56,498 nucleotides of DNA from Gammaproteobacteria bacterium (GCA_007693855.1 RECU01000045.1:78536-135033); one strand, 5' to 3'. Shown: positions 26,754-35,845, numbered from the stretch's first letter. The notes: generated by a model from the letters alone, not told the origin. Program-made: numbers and translations.

Positions 26754-28571
26754 ATGAACCGCGCCGAGGTTGTCGAGTTTCTTGCCACGGTGGCCCCGTT
26801 TTCGGAACTCGAGCGCGAAGCGCTGGCCGAGTTTGCCGAGCGCTTCGCAGTCCAGCAGCATGCCGCGGGTGAACCGCTGGGGGAGTTCCCGCAACCGGGT
26901 CATCATGGCCTCTTTCTGGTGCGGGAAGGGGCGGTGGCGCTGTTCGATAGCGAGGACCGACGTCTGGAGCAACGCGGCGAGGGTGAACTGTTCGGTCATG
27001 CGATCATCCTCGACGGCGCGGCCAGGGACTACACGGTGCGCGCCAGCGAAGCGTGTGTGCTCTGGCAGCTGTCACCCCAGGCGCTCGACGAGATGGTGTC
27101 TGCATATCCGCTGATCGGGCACTTTCTCACCGCAGCGCCGGGCGAGCGTCTGGCCACGCTCGCCGCGCAGGGCACCGGGATCCTCGAAGATCTGCGCCTG
27201 CGCACCCCGGTGACCGTGAGCGCCGATACGCCGATCGCGGAGTGCGCCCGACTGATGGCCGAGCGACAGGTCAGTTGTCTGCCAGTCCTGCGCGATGACG
27301 AGCTGGCGGGTATCGTGACCGACCGCGATCTTCGCAGCCGGGTCCTTGCCCGTGGTGTCGACCCGGGTACCGCGATCGCGGAAGTGATGACGCCCCAGCC
27401 ACTCACGGCGCGGCCTGACAGCAGGATTGAGGACGCGCTGCTGGAGATGATGCGTCTCGGGATTCACCATCTGCCTGTGGTCGACGACAGCCGGCAGCTG
27501 GTCGCGGTCATCAGCGCAGGCGACCTGCTGCGCAGGCAGTCTCCGCATCCGTTGCGCCTGGTGCGCGATATCCAGCGTGCCGGGGATGTCACCGAACTGG
27601 CTGCGATGGCGCGCCAGGGCCCTGGGCTGCTGGCGGCGCTGTCGCGCCAGGGCAGCGAGGTGACCGAGGTGGGTCGGATTGCCAGCATGCTCACCGACGC
27701 CTGTACCCTCCGTCTGCTCGCGCTCGCGCAGGCCCGGCTGGGAGACGCGCCCTGCCGCTGGGCCTGGCTGGCCTTCGGCTCGCAGGCGCGCATGGAGCAA
27801 GGCCTGGTGAGCGACCAGGACAATGGTCTGTTGCTGGCCGAGACACCGGATGCCGATGGTGAGACCTGGTTTCGCGAGCTCGCCGACTTCGTCTGCGATG
27901 GCCTCGACCGCTGTGGCTACGTGTATTGCCCGGGTGGTGTGATGGCGAAGGGCCGCTGGCGGCTGTCTCAGGCGAAGTGGCGGTCGACCTTTGCCGGCTG
28001 GATGGATGAGCCGACGCCGGAGTCCGTGCTGAATTCCAGTATCTTTTTCGACATGCGCGGCGTGGCCGGCGACGTGACGCTGGCGGAGCGGCTGCATGAA
28101 GAGGTGCTGGAGCGCGCCCGCGAGACCCGTATTTTCCTGCGTTTTCTCGCTGCCGAGTCAATGACACACACCCCGCCATTGGGGCTGTTCCGGCAGTTCG
28201 TCCAGGAGAGTGACGGGCGTCAGAGCCACGGACTGAATCTGAAGAAGCGGGGGGTACTGCCGATCGTTGACCTGGCGCGCGTTCGCGCCCTCGAGGGCGC
28301 GATCCCGGCAGTGGCGACTGAAGCGAGATTTCGTGCGGCCGCGGCAGCGGGGGTGATGAGCGAGCGCGACGCCGAGGATCTCGTTCATGCCTATCGGTTT
28401 ATCGGCAATATCCGCCTGCGTCACCAGGCGCAGCAGCATGCCCGCGGTGAGACACCCGGACACCTGGTGGATCCGGAGTCGCTGTCCGGCCTGCACCGGC
28501 GCTATCTGCGCTCGGCTTTCGGGATTGTTCGCAGCGCCCAGCGCGCCCTGGCCCAGCGCTATGCCCTGTAA
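26754..28571 (+). CDS. cNMP-binding/CBS/DUF294 nucleotidyltransferase-like protein
   Basis: 605 residues, cytoplasmic. Residues about 8-130 form a cyclic-nucleotide-binding-like domain; two CBS domains follow ('TPIAECARLMAERQVSCLPV', 'IEDALLEMMRLGIHHLPVVD'), about 145-265; then the DUF294 nucleotidyltransferase-like domain (about 290-430) with AFGSQARMEQGLVSDQDNG near residue 341, the G-S-x-A-R and D-x-D/N pattern of GlnD-type uridylyltransferases; then DUF294_C (about 455-600). The family is found beside the DUF4212 symporter and DnaQ-like exonuclease in many gammaproteobacteria and probably integrates nucleotide signals to modify a partner protein. Fifteen nt after the exonuclease gene, so co-transcribed. 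Confidence 0.92.
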   Translation: MNRAEVVEFLATVAPFSELEREALAEFAERFAVQQHAAGEPLGEFPQPGHHGLFLVREGAVALFDSEDRRLEQRGEGELFGHAIILDGAARDYTVRASEACVLWQLSPQALDEMVSAYPLIGHFLTAAPGERLATLAAQGTGILEDLRLRTPVTVSADTPIAECARLMAERQVSCLPVLRDDELAGIVTDRDLRSRVLARGVDPGTAIAEVMTPQPLTARPDSRIEDALLEMMRLGIHHLPVVDDSRQLVAVISAGDLLRRQSPHPLRLVRDIQRAGDVTELAAMARQGPGLLAALSRQGSEVTEVGRIASMLTDACTLRLLALAQARLGDAPCRWAWLAFGSQARMEQGLVSDQDNGLLLAETPDADGETWFRELADFVCDGLDRCGYVYCPGGVMAKGRWRLSQAKWRSTFAGWMDEPTPESVLNSSIFFDMRGVAGDVTLAERLHEEVLERARETRIFLRFLAAESMTHTPPLGLFRQFVQESDGRQSHGLNLKKRGVLPIVDLARVRALEGAIPAVATEARFRAAAAAGVMSERDAEDLVHAYRFIGNIRLRHQAQQHARGETPGHLVDPESLSGLHRRYLRSAFGIVRSAQRALAQRYAL

Positions 28572-28588
28572 CGATGGTGGCGCCTGCG

Positions 28589-29164
28589 TCAGCGCGACAC
28601 CAACGGGACACCGAACAGTGTGCCATGTAACCAGAACAGGAACGCCCCATAGAGCGCGAGGCCGCCGACCACGACAATGATGTCGTTCGCCCGCGAGGCC
28701 GGCGCCTGGAAAATATCTCCCTGGGGACGGCGCTTCATGGAGATCCGGTCGGCCACCGCCCAGGCAAGGAAACCCCCGAACAGCAGAATGGCGGCCAGCG
28801 TGCCGTTGACCAGCAGGTGGGCCAGCGCCCACGCTTTGACGGCCACCAGCATGGGGTGCTTGAGCGCGCGCTGAATGCGCCCCGGGAAGTAAGCCGCCAG
28901 CAGTGCCGGGAAGGCGGGCAGCATGAGCAGCATGGCGACATGATGTGTCCAGGTGGGCGGGCTGTACAGCACCACCGGCTCGAACCGGGCCTCCGCGTAG
29001 CCCCGCACGATGAGCACCAGGCCGATCAGCGCAACGACCCCGTAGAGGCCCTTCCATGGCCATTCACCGAGGCGCGAGACCATGGCATCACGCCACGGTC
29101 GGGCCAAGATGGACACGGAGTGAATGCCGAGGAACAGCACCAGGCCGATGATCAGTTGCAACAT
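28589..29164 (-). CDS. NnrU family membrane protein
   Basis: 191 residues with five or six membrane helices. 'FLGIHSVSILARPWRD', 'PPTWTHHVAMLLMLPAF' and 'HPMLVAVKAWALAHLLVNG' are characteristic NnrU segments (the H-P-M-L and H-L-L-V-N-G motifs). NnrU was first linked to nitrite/nitric-oxide respiration, but most members, including plant isomerase Z-ISO relatives, have haem-related or unknown roles. No denitrification gene is in the window. Convergent with the DUF294 gene (17 nt) and divergent from the TonB-dependent receptor. Confidence 0.9.
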   Translation of the reverse strand: MLQLIIGLVLFLGIHSVSILARPWRDAMVSRLGEWPWKGLYGVVALIGLVLIVRGYAEARFEPVVLYSPPTWTHHVAMLLMLPAFPALLAAYFPGRIQRALKHPMLVAVKAWALAHLLVNGTLAAILLFGGFLAWAVADRISMKRRPQGDIFQAPASRANDIIVVVGGLALYGAFLFWLHGTLFGVPLVSR

Positions 29165-29195
29165 GGCAATCCCTGCAGGTCGAAACCGCGTTTAT

Positions 29196-29213
29196 CCTAA
29201 CGCAAACATTAGG
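29196..29213. promoter_or_regulatory. CCTAA/TTAGG inverted repeat upstream of NnrU and the receptor
   Basis: CCTAA at 29196-29200 and TTAGG at 29209-29213 form an inverted repeat with 8 nt between arms, in the 286-bp region (29165-29450) separating the divergent NnrU and receptor genes. It starts 31 nt before the NnrU start codon, a plausible operator position. Elsewhere in this region I see a GGGGGAAG ribosome site for the receptor and no convincing promoter. Confidence 0.25.
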
Positions 29214-29450
29214 GTGATGTCGGTGCGCGACAGATGATACGCGCCTGTCGGAGGCGCTGTGAATGCCCGCTACCGTCGTCTGCGGATCAGGTCGCGTGAG
29301 TCGTGATGTTGCGGCACCGCACCATGTTTCTCGCGCTGCTGCGGCCGTTGCATCTCCAGGTGTGCCGGCGGATACTTCGGGAAAACAAAGCTTAATTCCA
29401 GCGATCTCGCTCAATCTTGCCTGTACAGTCCTTATCTCCGGGGGAAGCAT

Positions 29451-31916
29451 ATGAACACCAGAACAGCCGTACGTTGCGCACTGGCGACGCTCGCCGGGAG
29501 CGCGCTGACCTTACCTGTATACGCGCAGATCGACGAGATCGTGGTCACCGCCACCAAGCGTGAGCAGACCCTCCAGGATGTGCCCGTGGCGGTATCAGTG
29601 GTTCAGCCAGAGGTGATCGCCCAGGCGCAGATCATCGACATCCTGGATCTGCAGTCCATCGTCCCCTCTCTGCGGGTGACCCAGCTGCAGACCTCGACGC
29701 AAACCAACTTCCTCATCCGAGGTTTCGGTAATGGCGCCAACAACCCCGGCATCGAGCCCGCCGTGGGGGTCTTCATCGACGGTGTCTACCGCTCGCGCTC
29801 TGCCTCGCAGATCGGTGATTTGCTGGACATCGAACGCATCGAAGTGGTGAAGGGCCCGCAAAGTACACTATTCGGTAAAAATGCCTCGGTCGGCGTGATC
29901 AACATCGTCACGCAGCGCCCGTCGCGCGAGTTCGGGGGACATGCCGAGGCGTCGATCGGCAACTACAACCAGCGCATCCTGCAGGGTCGGGTGACAGGAC
30001 CGCTGGGCGAGACCACCGCCTTCAGCCTGACCGGCAGTCTCAACAAGCGCGACGGTTATTTCCGCAACCTGTTCAACGGCGAAGATGTCAACGAGCGGGA
30101 TCGCTGGAGTCTGCGTGGACAGCTGCTGTGGGAGCCCTCCGACACCCAGAGCTGGCGGCTCATCGGCGACTTCAGCCGCATCGAGGAAGACTGCTGCGGC
30201 GTCTCCAACCTGGTCGACGGCCCGACCGGCGCGGCGGTACGTGCGGTGGGCGGGGACATCTTCCCGGAAGATCCCTTTGCCCGGCGGGCGTTCCTCGACG
30301 TGCAGCCAGAGAACAAGGTTGATAATGGAGGCCTGTCGTTACAGGGTGATTTCGACCTGGGCGCGCTGACCCTGACCAGTATCACCGCCTTCCGCACCCA
30401 GGAGGCGAGCTTCGACTACGACACCGATTTCACCAGCGCGGATCTCGTGCCGACCAACCAGAGCCTCCAGGATATCGACACCTACACCCAGGAGTTCCGG
30501 CTGGCGTATTTCGGCGACGGACCGATCACCTGGCAGGTGGGCGGCCTGTTCATGCGCGAAGAGGTGGAGTACATCAATGGCATCGAGCTGGGCAGCGCCT
30601 TCCGGCCGTACGCCAGCCTGCTGGCCGGCAATCCGGCCGCCTTCGATGGTCTTGAGGCGGCCCTTGGCCTGCCGCCCGGCATCCTTTTCGGTGAGGGGCA
30701 GGGCAACCGCGCGGTCTTCGAGCAGGACAACAACTTCTTCTCGGTGTTTGGCCAGATGGACTGGGCACTGACTGACCGCGCGACGCTGACGCTCGGTGCC
30801 GCCTATCTCAACGATCGCAAAAAGGTCTCGGCCACCGACAATCACACCGATGTCTTCTCGCAGCTCAATTTCGTGGACATCGGTTTCGCGGTGACGCTCG
30901 ACGGGCTGCTGCAGGCCGGTCTGCCGCTGGAGGTGGCCGGCCCCATTGCCGACCAGGGGAGTGTCACGCCCTGTGGTCCGAACGGTGCGGCGCCGCAGCC
31001 GCCGAACTGCAATCCCTTTCTGGGGCTCTACCCCTTGCAGTTCATCATTCCGCTGGATGGGTTCCAGAACGAGCGTACCAGCGACAGCCGGGTGAACTAC
31101 AACATCCGGCTCGCCTACGAGGTCAGTGACAACCTCAACGTCTACGCCGCCTGGGCCACCGGCTACAAGGCCACCTCCTGGAATCTGTCGCTGGACACGC
31201 GGCCGTTCGGTGGACCGGGCAGTTCGCCGCTCGGAGGCTTCGACAACCCCTTCTACCCGCGATTCGGTACCCGCTTCGCGGATCCCGAAAGAGTCGAAGT
31301 GCTCGAGCTTGGCCTCAAGGGCCAGTGGGCCGATATCGCTGTCAACGCCGCGCTGTTCGAGCAGGTCGTCAAGGACTTCCAGTCGAACATTTTCGTCGGT
31401 ACCGGCTTCGTGCTGGCGAACGCCGGCAAGCAGACCACCCGGGGGCTCGAGATCGACGTTCAGTACCGGCCGATTTCCGCGCTGGAGCTGGCGGTGTCCG
31501 GTACCTTCCTCGATCCGAAATTCAACAGTTTCCCAGGCGCCACCGGCGTCGATGGTCCTGTTGATCTTTCCGGCGAACGGCCTTCAGGCATCCATCGCAC
31601 CAGCGTGTCGACGGCAGCGACCTTCTACTGGCAGGCCGGGCAGGTCGATGGCTTCGTCCGCGCCGATTATCTCTACGAGAACAATGTCCGCCTGGTCTCG
31701 AATGTCCCGGAGACAGTGGGGTCACGTCAGGTGAACCAGCTCAATGCCAGCGTCGGCTTGAGCGTGGAGGATTGGGATGTGGTGCTGTGGGGCCGCAACC
31801 TCACCAACAACGACTTTCTGATCAGCGCCTTCCCCTCGGTCGCGCAGTCGGGCAGCTTTTCCGGCTACCCGAACCAGCCGCGGACCTGGGGCATCACGCT
31901 TCGCCGGAGCTTCTGA
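29451..31916 (+). CDS. TonB-dependent outer-membrane receptor
   Basis: 821 residues. After a signal peptide of about 25 residues comes the TonB box region (DEIVVTATKREQTLQDVPVA), then the plug domain (about 45-155: 'TNFLIRGFGNGANNPGIEPAVGVFIDGVY' in pattern, 'IERIEVVKGPQSTLFGKNA'), then a 22-strand barrel ending RTWGITLRRSF. This plug style is typical of the large receptor family of Sphingomonads and marine gammaproteobacteria that import carbohydrates, aromatic compounds or vitamins, and not only siderophores; the substrate cannot be told from sequence alone. It uses energy from TonB-ExbBD, not encoded here. GGGGGAAG precedes the start. It faces a methyltransferase-fold lipoprotein across a strong hairpin. 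Confidence 0.95.
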   Translation: MNTRTAVRCALATLAGSALTLPVYAQIDEIVVTATKREQTLQDVPVAVSVVQPEVIAQAQIIDILDLQSIVPSLRVTQLQTSTQTNFLIRGFGNGANNPGIEPAVGVFIDGVYRSRSASQIGDLLDIERIEVVKGPQSTLFGKNASVGVINIVTQRPSREFGGHAEASIGNYNQRILQGRVTGPLGETTAFSLTGSLNKRDGYFRNLFNGEDVNERDRWSLRGQLLWEPSDTQSWRLIGDFSRIEEDCCGVSNLVDGPTGAAVRAVGGDIFPEDPFARRAFLDVQPENKVDNGGLSLQGDFDLGALTLTSITAFRTQEASFDYDTDFTSADLVPTNQSLQDIDTYTQEFRLAYFGDGPITWQVGGLFMREEVEYINGIELGSAFRPYASLLAGNPAAFDGLEAALGLPPGILFGEGQGNRAVFEQDNNFFSVFGQMDWALTDRATLTLGAAYLNDRKKVSATDNHTDVFSQLNFVDIGFAVTLDGLLQAGLPLEVAGPIADQGSVTPCGPNGAAPQPPNCNPFLGLYPLQFIIPLDGFQNERTSDSRVNYNIRLAYEVSDNLNVYAAWATGYKATSWNLSLDTRPFGGPGSSPLGGFDNPFYPRFGTRFADPERVEVLELGLKGQWADIAVNAALFEQVVKDFQSNIFVGTGFVLANAGKQTTRGLEIDVQYRPISALELAVSGTFLDPKFNSFPGATGVDGPVDLSGERPSGIHRTSVSTAATFYWQAGQVDGFVRADYLYENNVRLVSNVPETVGSRQVNQLNASVGLSVEDWDVVLWGRNLTNNDFLISAFPSVAQSGSFSGYPNQPRTWGITLRRSF

Positions 31917-31946
31917 GCGCCCACCGGGCAACAGTCGCGCAAGCGC

Positions 31947-31982
31947 GGGGCGCGTGAGCCGGTCGGTCGGCTCACGCGCCCC
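31947..31982. terminator. Strong 15-bp hairpin between convergent genes
   Basis: The arm GGGGCGCGTGAGCCG (31947-31961) is perfectly complementary to CGGCTCACGCGCCCC (31968-31982) around a six-base loop. It sits between the stops of the receptor (31916) and the convergent lipoprotein gene (31989). There is no T-run on either side, so it is not a textbook intrinsic terminator; it may still stop both transcripts or protect their 3' ends. Confidence 0.65.
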
Positions 31983-31988
31983 GTATCG

Positions 31989-32948
31989 TTACTCAAGCGG
32001 TTTGCGGAACTTGAGCGTCATCCGGTGTGACTCGCCGATGGCCTCCTTCTCGGCACGCAACTCAGGGTTGTCCCGACTGGTGGCGAGCATGGGGGGCAGC
32101 CGCCATACGGCGTCGTCGACCGTCGGCTGATCCAGCGGATTGGCGTTGATGTTGCTGGCGCTGACGAGTTCGAAGCCGGCCGCTTCGAAAGCCTCCACCA
32201 CGAAATCGCGCTTGAGGTAGCCGGCGGCGCCGCTGGCCCACTCGTCCGGCATGTCCTCGCGAGCTTCGTGCTGGACGACCCCCACGACGCCGCCAGGGCG
32301 TAGCACGGCGTGGACATCCGCCAAAGCGCGCCCGAGATAGTCCTCGTCTCCGGTCGAGAATCGTGCGAGGTTGTGCAGGGCACGAATCATCAGGACGGCA
32401 TCAGCACTGCCCTCCAGCGCCTCCGGCAGGGCACCGAGCTGGAAGGCGGCGACGCTGGCATCGCCCTCGCCGCGCCAGCCTTCGGCGGTGGCGGTCCAGT
32501 CCTCCACCCAGGTAGCCTTGGCGGCGATCTGTTCCTCGTTCATGAAGCCGAACAGCCGGAACATCTCGATTTCGTAATCGACGCCGATCAGCTGGCCGTC
32601 TTCACCGAGGTAGGGCAGCAGGATACGCGAGTACCAGCCGCCGCCCGGCAGTACCTCGGCAACCGTCATGCCCGGTTCGATGCCGAAGAATCCGAGGGTC
32701 TCCGCGGGGCGTCGCTGCGCGTAGCGTGCCTGTACGTCCTCGGGTTGCGCTGCCAGTACCTCGACGAGCCGGTCGGCCGCCGGATCTACCGGCGCTGTCT
32801 CCCGGGGCTCGGTGATCGCATCGCTGATCTCCTGGTCTGGCGCCGGCAGTTCCGGCTCCTGGGGCGGTGCGTCGCCGCTGCACGCGCCGAGTGCGAACGT
32901 CATGCTGATGAGGGCCGTCGAGACGGCCATGCGGACCGTGGTTTTCAT
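31989..32948 (-). CDS. Lipoprotein with class I methyltransferase fold (COG4798-like)
   Basis: 319 residues from the ATG at 32948, with GGAG six nt upstream. A signal peptide ends in ALGAC, a good lipobox, followed by an acidic Pro/Glu-rich linker. From about residue 70 the protein has a Rossmann methyltransferase fold: 'RPAETLGFFGIEPGMTVAEV', the SAM-loop LPGGGWYSRIL, the acidic end of strand 2 in GVDYE, and 'DAVLMIRALHNLARF'. Related predicted methyltransferases (COG4798) are also exported, although SAM is cytoplasmic. Either the fold serves another purpose outside the cytoplasm or the signal is not used. It is convergent with the TonB-dependent receptor and has no other clear partner. Confidence 0.85.
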   Translation of the reverse strand: MKTTVRMAVSTALISMTFALGACSGDAPPQEPELPAPDQEISDAITEPRETAPVDPAADRLVEVLAAQPEDVQARYAQRRPAETLGFFGIEPGMTVAEVLPGGGWYSRILLPYLGEDGQLIGVDYEIEMFRLFGFMNEEQIAAKATWVEDWTATAEGWRGEGDASVAAFQLGALPEALEGSADAVLMIRALHNLARFSTGDEDYLGRALADVHAVLRPGGVVGVVQHEAREDMPDEWASGAAGYLKRDFVVEAFEAAGFELVSASNINANPLDQPTVDDAVWRLPPMLATSRDNPELRAEKEAIGESHRMTLKFRKPLE

Positions 32949-33029
32949 CGGGTTCTCCTTGCGGCAGGGCTGGGGCTTGTCTAACGTGCCAGGCCGTTAC
33001 TCTAGCACGCAGTGCGCGCAAGGTCGGTC

Positions 33030-33722
33030 TCAGGCCAGGGCGTGTTCGGGGATGCGCCCGTGCTCCACCCAGTCGAGCAGCGTGCCCCATTGCTCCACGT
33101 CTTTGGCTTCGGTGCCGCCCCGCAGTTCGTGGATGCCAAGACCCTGGTCGAAGGCGCGGACATAGTTCTGCGTGTCCCGGAGCACGCCGACGACAGGAAT
33201 CTCCAGCGTCGCGAGGAAGCGCATCAGCGAACGGAAGACTACGGTATTCGGCTTGACACGATTGGCGACAATGCCGATTCGCCCGGCGGCCCGTGGAATC
33301 TTGGCCACCAGCAGCAGGTCGGCAATGCAGCGGGTGACGGCGTGAATGTCGATGTCCGAGGGCAGCACCGGGACGATGATGCGTGAGGCATCGCGGGTCA
33401 GTTCGCGAAGTTCCTCTTTGGGTACGGCTGCCGGCGTATCCACGATCAGGCGTCTCGTATCGGGTGGCGGACGCGTCGCGAAACTGCGGGTCACGTTACT
33501 GGGCAGGTCGTAGCTGCGCAGTCCCTGCACGGCGGGGGCCTCCGCAGGTCGCTTGCTCAGCCAGCGGCTGCTCGACCCTTGCGGATCCATGTCGAGCAAT
33601 GCCGGCGAAAGCCCCTGAAAGGCGCACCAGGCGGCGAGGTTGGTGGCCAGCGTCGACTTTCCCGAGCCCCCCTTCGGGTTGAGCACCAGAATTCTGCGTA
33701 ATTGCGTGCCGTCACTGTTCAT
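33030..33722 (-). CDS. ParA/MinD-family ATPase
   Basis: 230 residues from the ATG at 33722; other in-frame starts occur up to 39 nt upstream and none has an evident ribosome site. The deviant Walker A motif is KGGSGKST (residues 17-24) with the signature first Lys; 'PALLDMDPQGSSSRWL' is switch I/Walker A', and 'RRLIVDTPAAV' is Walker B. It is a small orphan ParA with no ParB or centromere-like repeats next to it, so chromosomal partition is unlikely; relatives position protein complexes or are of unknown role. It lies 87 nt after dgcN on the same strand and may be co-transcribed, without an obvious functional link. Confidence 0.9.
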   Translation of the reverse strand: MNSDGTQLRRILVLNPKGGSGKSTLATNLAAWCAFQGLSPALLDMDPQGSSSRWLSKRPAEAPAVQGLRSYDLPSNVTRSFATRPPPDTRRLIVDTPAAVPKEELRELTRDASRIIVPVLPSDIDIHAVTRCIADLLLVAKIPRAAGRIGIVANRVKPNTVVFRSLMRFLATLEIPVVGVLRDTQNYVRAFDQGLGIHELRGGTEAKDVEQWGTLLDWVEHGRIPEHALA

Positions 33723-33809
33723 CGGCAGGAGCATACCGAAACTCATGCGGCACTGCGGCATGCGCCGCTGGTCGAGCGGTGCGATGGGCGGCTCGGGACG
33801 ACCGGGGGG

Positions 33810-34835
33810 TCATGCCGACAGGCAGGCGTCCACGAGGCGGTCAAAGCTTGGCCCCCCTCGCACGGGGTCTGCGCAGGGCAGGCCGAGGCGCTCGGCTTCG
33901 GCCGCGAGTACTGCGGCGGCCTCCTCGGGCGCGAGGCCGGCGGTATTGAGGCTGATACCGGCCACGCGTGCGTCCGGGTTGACCCGCCGTGCATGCTGCA
34001 GATGCAGGCCTATCGCGTCTTCCAGCGAGGGCAGGGGGTAGCCGTCGCCGTAGCCGATGACATGCTCGCGGCCATGCTCATGGCACAGCACCAGCACATC
34101 AGGCTGACTGCCATGCAGCAGGCCGAGTGAGACGCCGGCATAGGCCGGATGGAACAGGGACCCCTGCCCCTCGATCACATCCCAGTGATCGGGTGCGGCA
34201 TCCGGGCTGAGTACTTCGGCTGCGCCGGCCAGAAAATCACTCACCACGGCATCCATGGGGATGCCACGCCCGGCAATCATGATGCCGGTCTGCCCCGTGG
34301 CGCGGAAATCCACGGCGACGCCGCGGGCCTGGAAGGCCCGCGCCAGTGACAGCGCGGTGTACTTCTTGCCCAGTGCACAGTCGGTGCCGACGGTCAGCAG
34401 CCGCTTGCCGCGGCGGCGCTGTCCGGTAGCCACCGGCAGGCCGGGTGGCGGTCGGCGGATATCGATCAGACGGCGTCCCAGCCGGGTGGCCGCGGCGGAC
34501 AGCACCGGGACATCGGCCAACGCCGAGTGCATGCCACTGACGATGTCCAGGCCGGCCTCCAGCGCCTCCAGCAGCGCATCCAGCCAGAGAGGCTGGAGTG
34601 CCCCGCCGATGGGTGCGACGCCGATCACCAGCGACTTCGCACCCTGTTCGCGGGCCTCGCTGGGGGTCAGCACTGGCAGCCCGAGCCGCAGCGGATTGCC
34701 CGGCAGCGCCCATTCCCCGACGCAATGCTCGGGCGTCCAGTCACGCAGGCCCAAGGCGGTTTTGGCATAGCCGGGGTCGGCAACGTCGCCGATGAACAAC
34801 AGAAACGGCCGTGGCAGTTCGATGATGCCGCTCAT
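33810..34835 (-). CDS. dgcN: D-glutamate N-acetyltransferase DgcN (DUF1611)
   Basis: 341 residues from the ATG at 34835, which overlaps the dgcA stop by 4 nt (ATGA). The DUF1611 family has a P-loop-like segment, here GTDCALGKKYTAL at about residues 150-162, then 'RATGQTGIMIAG' and 'VIEGQGSLFHPAYAGVSLGLLHG' in pattern. In marine Proteobacteria DgcN acetylates D-glutamate using acetyl-CoA; DgcA then racemises the N-acetyl product so it can be used as L-glutamate. Pairing with a DgcA-type enolase-superfamily protein in one overlapping operon is the diagnostic context. Cytoplasmic. A general DUF1611 role with dipeptides was an older guess. Confidence 0.88.
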   Translation of the reverse strand: MSGIIELPRPFLLFIGDVADPGYAKTALGLRDWTPEHCVGEWALPGNPLRLGLPVLTPSEAREQGAKSLVIGVAPIGGALQPLWLDALLEALEAGLDIVSGMHSALADVPVLSAAATRLGRRLIDIRRPPPGLPVATGQRRRGKRLLTVGTDCALGKKYTALSLARAFQARGVAVDFRATGQTGIMIAGRGIPMDAVVSDFLAGAAEVLSPDAAPDHWDVIEGQGSLFHPAYAGVSLGLLHGSQPDVLVLCHEHGREHVIGYGDGYPLPSLEDAIGLHLQHARRVNPDARVAGISLNTAGLAPEEAAAVLAAEAERLGLPCADPVRGGPSFDRLVDACLSA

Positions 34836-35845
34836 GCTGCAGGCTCCGCGTCCCACCCGCCTGGGGGGCAATCCACCAGGCCGTCCTCGTAGTGCGCGGC
34901 CGGTTCGCGGTCACGAAGCAGGTGCCAGGGCCCGTCGAGATCCACGACCTCGCAGAGCTGCCCGACCAGGAACGCCGGGGCGCAGGACAATGACGTGCCG
35001 ATCATGTTGCCGACCATCACTCCCAGGCCGCGTTCACGCGCCAGGTTGGCCATGGCCAGCGCCTCGGTCAGGCCGCCACTCTTGTCGAGCTTGATATTGA
35101 TGACGTCAAACAGATCGGCCATACGCCCGATGTCCTCGCTGGTCAGAACGCTTTCGTCGGCTGCCAGCGGCATGGGGCAGTCCAGGCCGCGCAGGCATTC
35201 TTCTGCACCGACCCGGCAGGGCTGCTCGAGCAGTCGCACATCGGCCTCGACCAGTGTCGGCAGCAGCGTCTCGATCCCCGCCCGGTCGAAGGCCTGGTTG
35301 GCATCCACGGCCAGCCAGCAGTCGGGCCGGGCCTGGCGCACCGCCTGAACCCGCCCGGCATCCTCGCCATCGCCGATCAGCTTCAACTTCAGGGCGCGTG
35401 CCAGGGTGGCCTCGCGGGCACGCTGCGCCATCACCGCCGGCGTCTCGGCGCCCAGTGTGAAGGTGGTCAGCAGTGGCCGTGGCGGCTGGAGGCCGGCAAG
35501 TTGCCAGACCGGGCGCTGTTCGAGACGCGACTCCAGGGCCCAGAGCGCACAATCCACGGCGTTGCGCGCGCCCCCGGGCGGCAGCAGCGTCTGCAGCGCC
35601 TCGCGGCTGATACCGGCCTCGATTTCGCCGCGCACGGCCTCGACCTGGGCGCGCATGCTCTCGGCGGTTTCGCCGTGATAGTAAACCCCGGTGGCCTCGC
35701 CGCGGCCGACCTCGCCGTCATGGCGCAGTGTGCAGACCATCAGGTCGAGCGTCTCGAAGGTATACCCGGTAATGCGGAAGGGGATTTTCAGCGGCCAGGA
35801 TTCCGCGGCAAGCTCGAGCGTCAGAGGTGCCGCCATACGGCTCAT
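34832..35845 (-). CDS. dgcA: N-acetyl-D-glutamate racemase DgcA (enolase superfamily)
   Basis: 337 residues. A muconate-lactonising-type enolase-superfamily fold: capping domain to about residue 125, then a barrel with the first Lys pair in LKLKLIGDG (about 152-156), metal ligands in DANQAF, EQP and ADES, and the second catalytic Lys in NIKLDKSGG (K252 or K255). These positions match Ala-Glu epimerases, and coupling by 4-nt overlap to dgcN on one side identifies the D-glutamate pathway. An L-Ala-D/L-Glu dipeptide epimerase is the alternative if dgcN had another role. The upstream secreted-protein gene also overlaps it by 4 nt. Confidence 0.88.
   Translation of the reverse strand: MSRMAAPLTLELAAESWPLKIPFRITGYTFETLDLMVCTLRHDGEVGRGEATGVYYHGETAESMRAQVEAVRGEIEAGISREALQTLLPPGGARNAVDCALWALESRLEQRPVWQLAGLQPPRPLLTTFTLGAETPAVMAQRAREATLARALKLKLIGDGEDAGRVQAVRQARPDCWLAVDANQAFDRAGIETLLPTLVEADVRLLEQPCRVGAEECLRGLDCPMPLAADESVLTSEDIGRMADLFDVINIKLDKSGGLTEALAMANLARERGLGVMVGNMIGTSLSCAPAFLVGQLCEVVDLDGPWHLLRDREPAAHYEDGLVDCPPGGWDAEPAA

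Noticed and set aside
33030-33722. ParA-like gene as a sign of a plasmid or chromosome partition locus
   Set aside because: There is no ParB gene, no parS-like repeat and no replication gene nearby; it looks like an orphan ParA.
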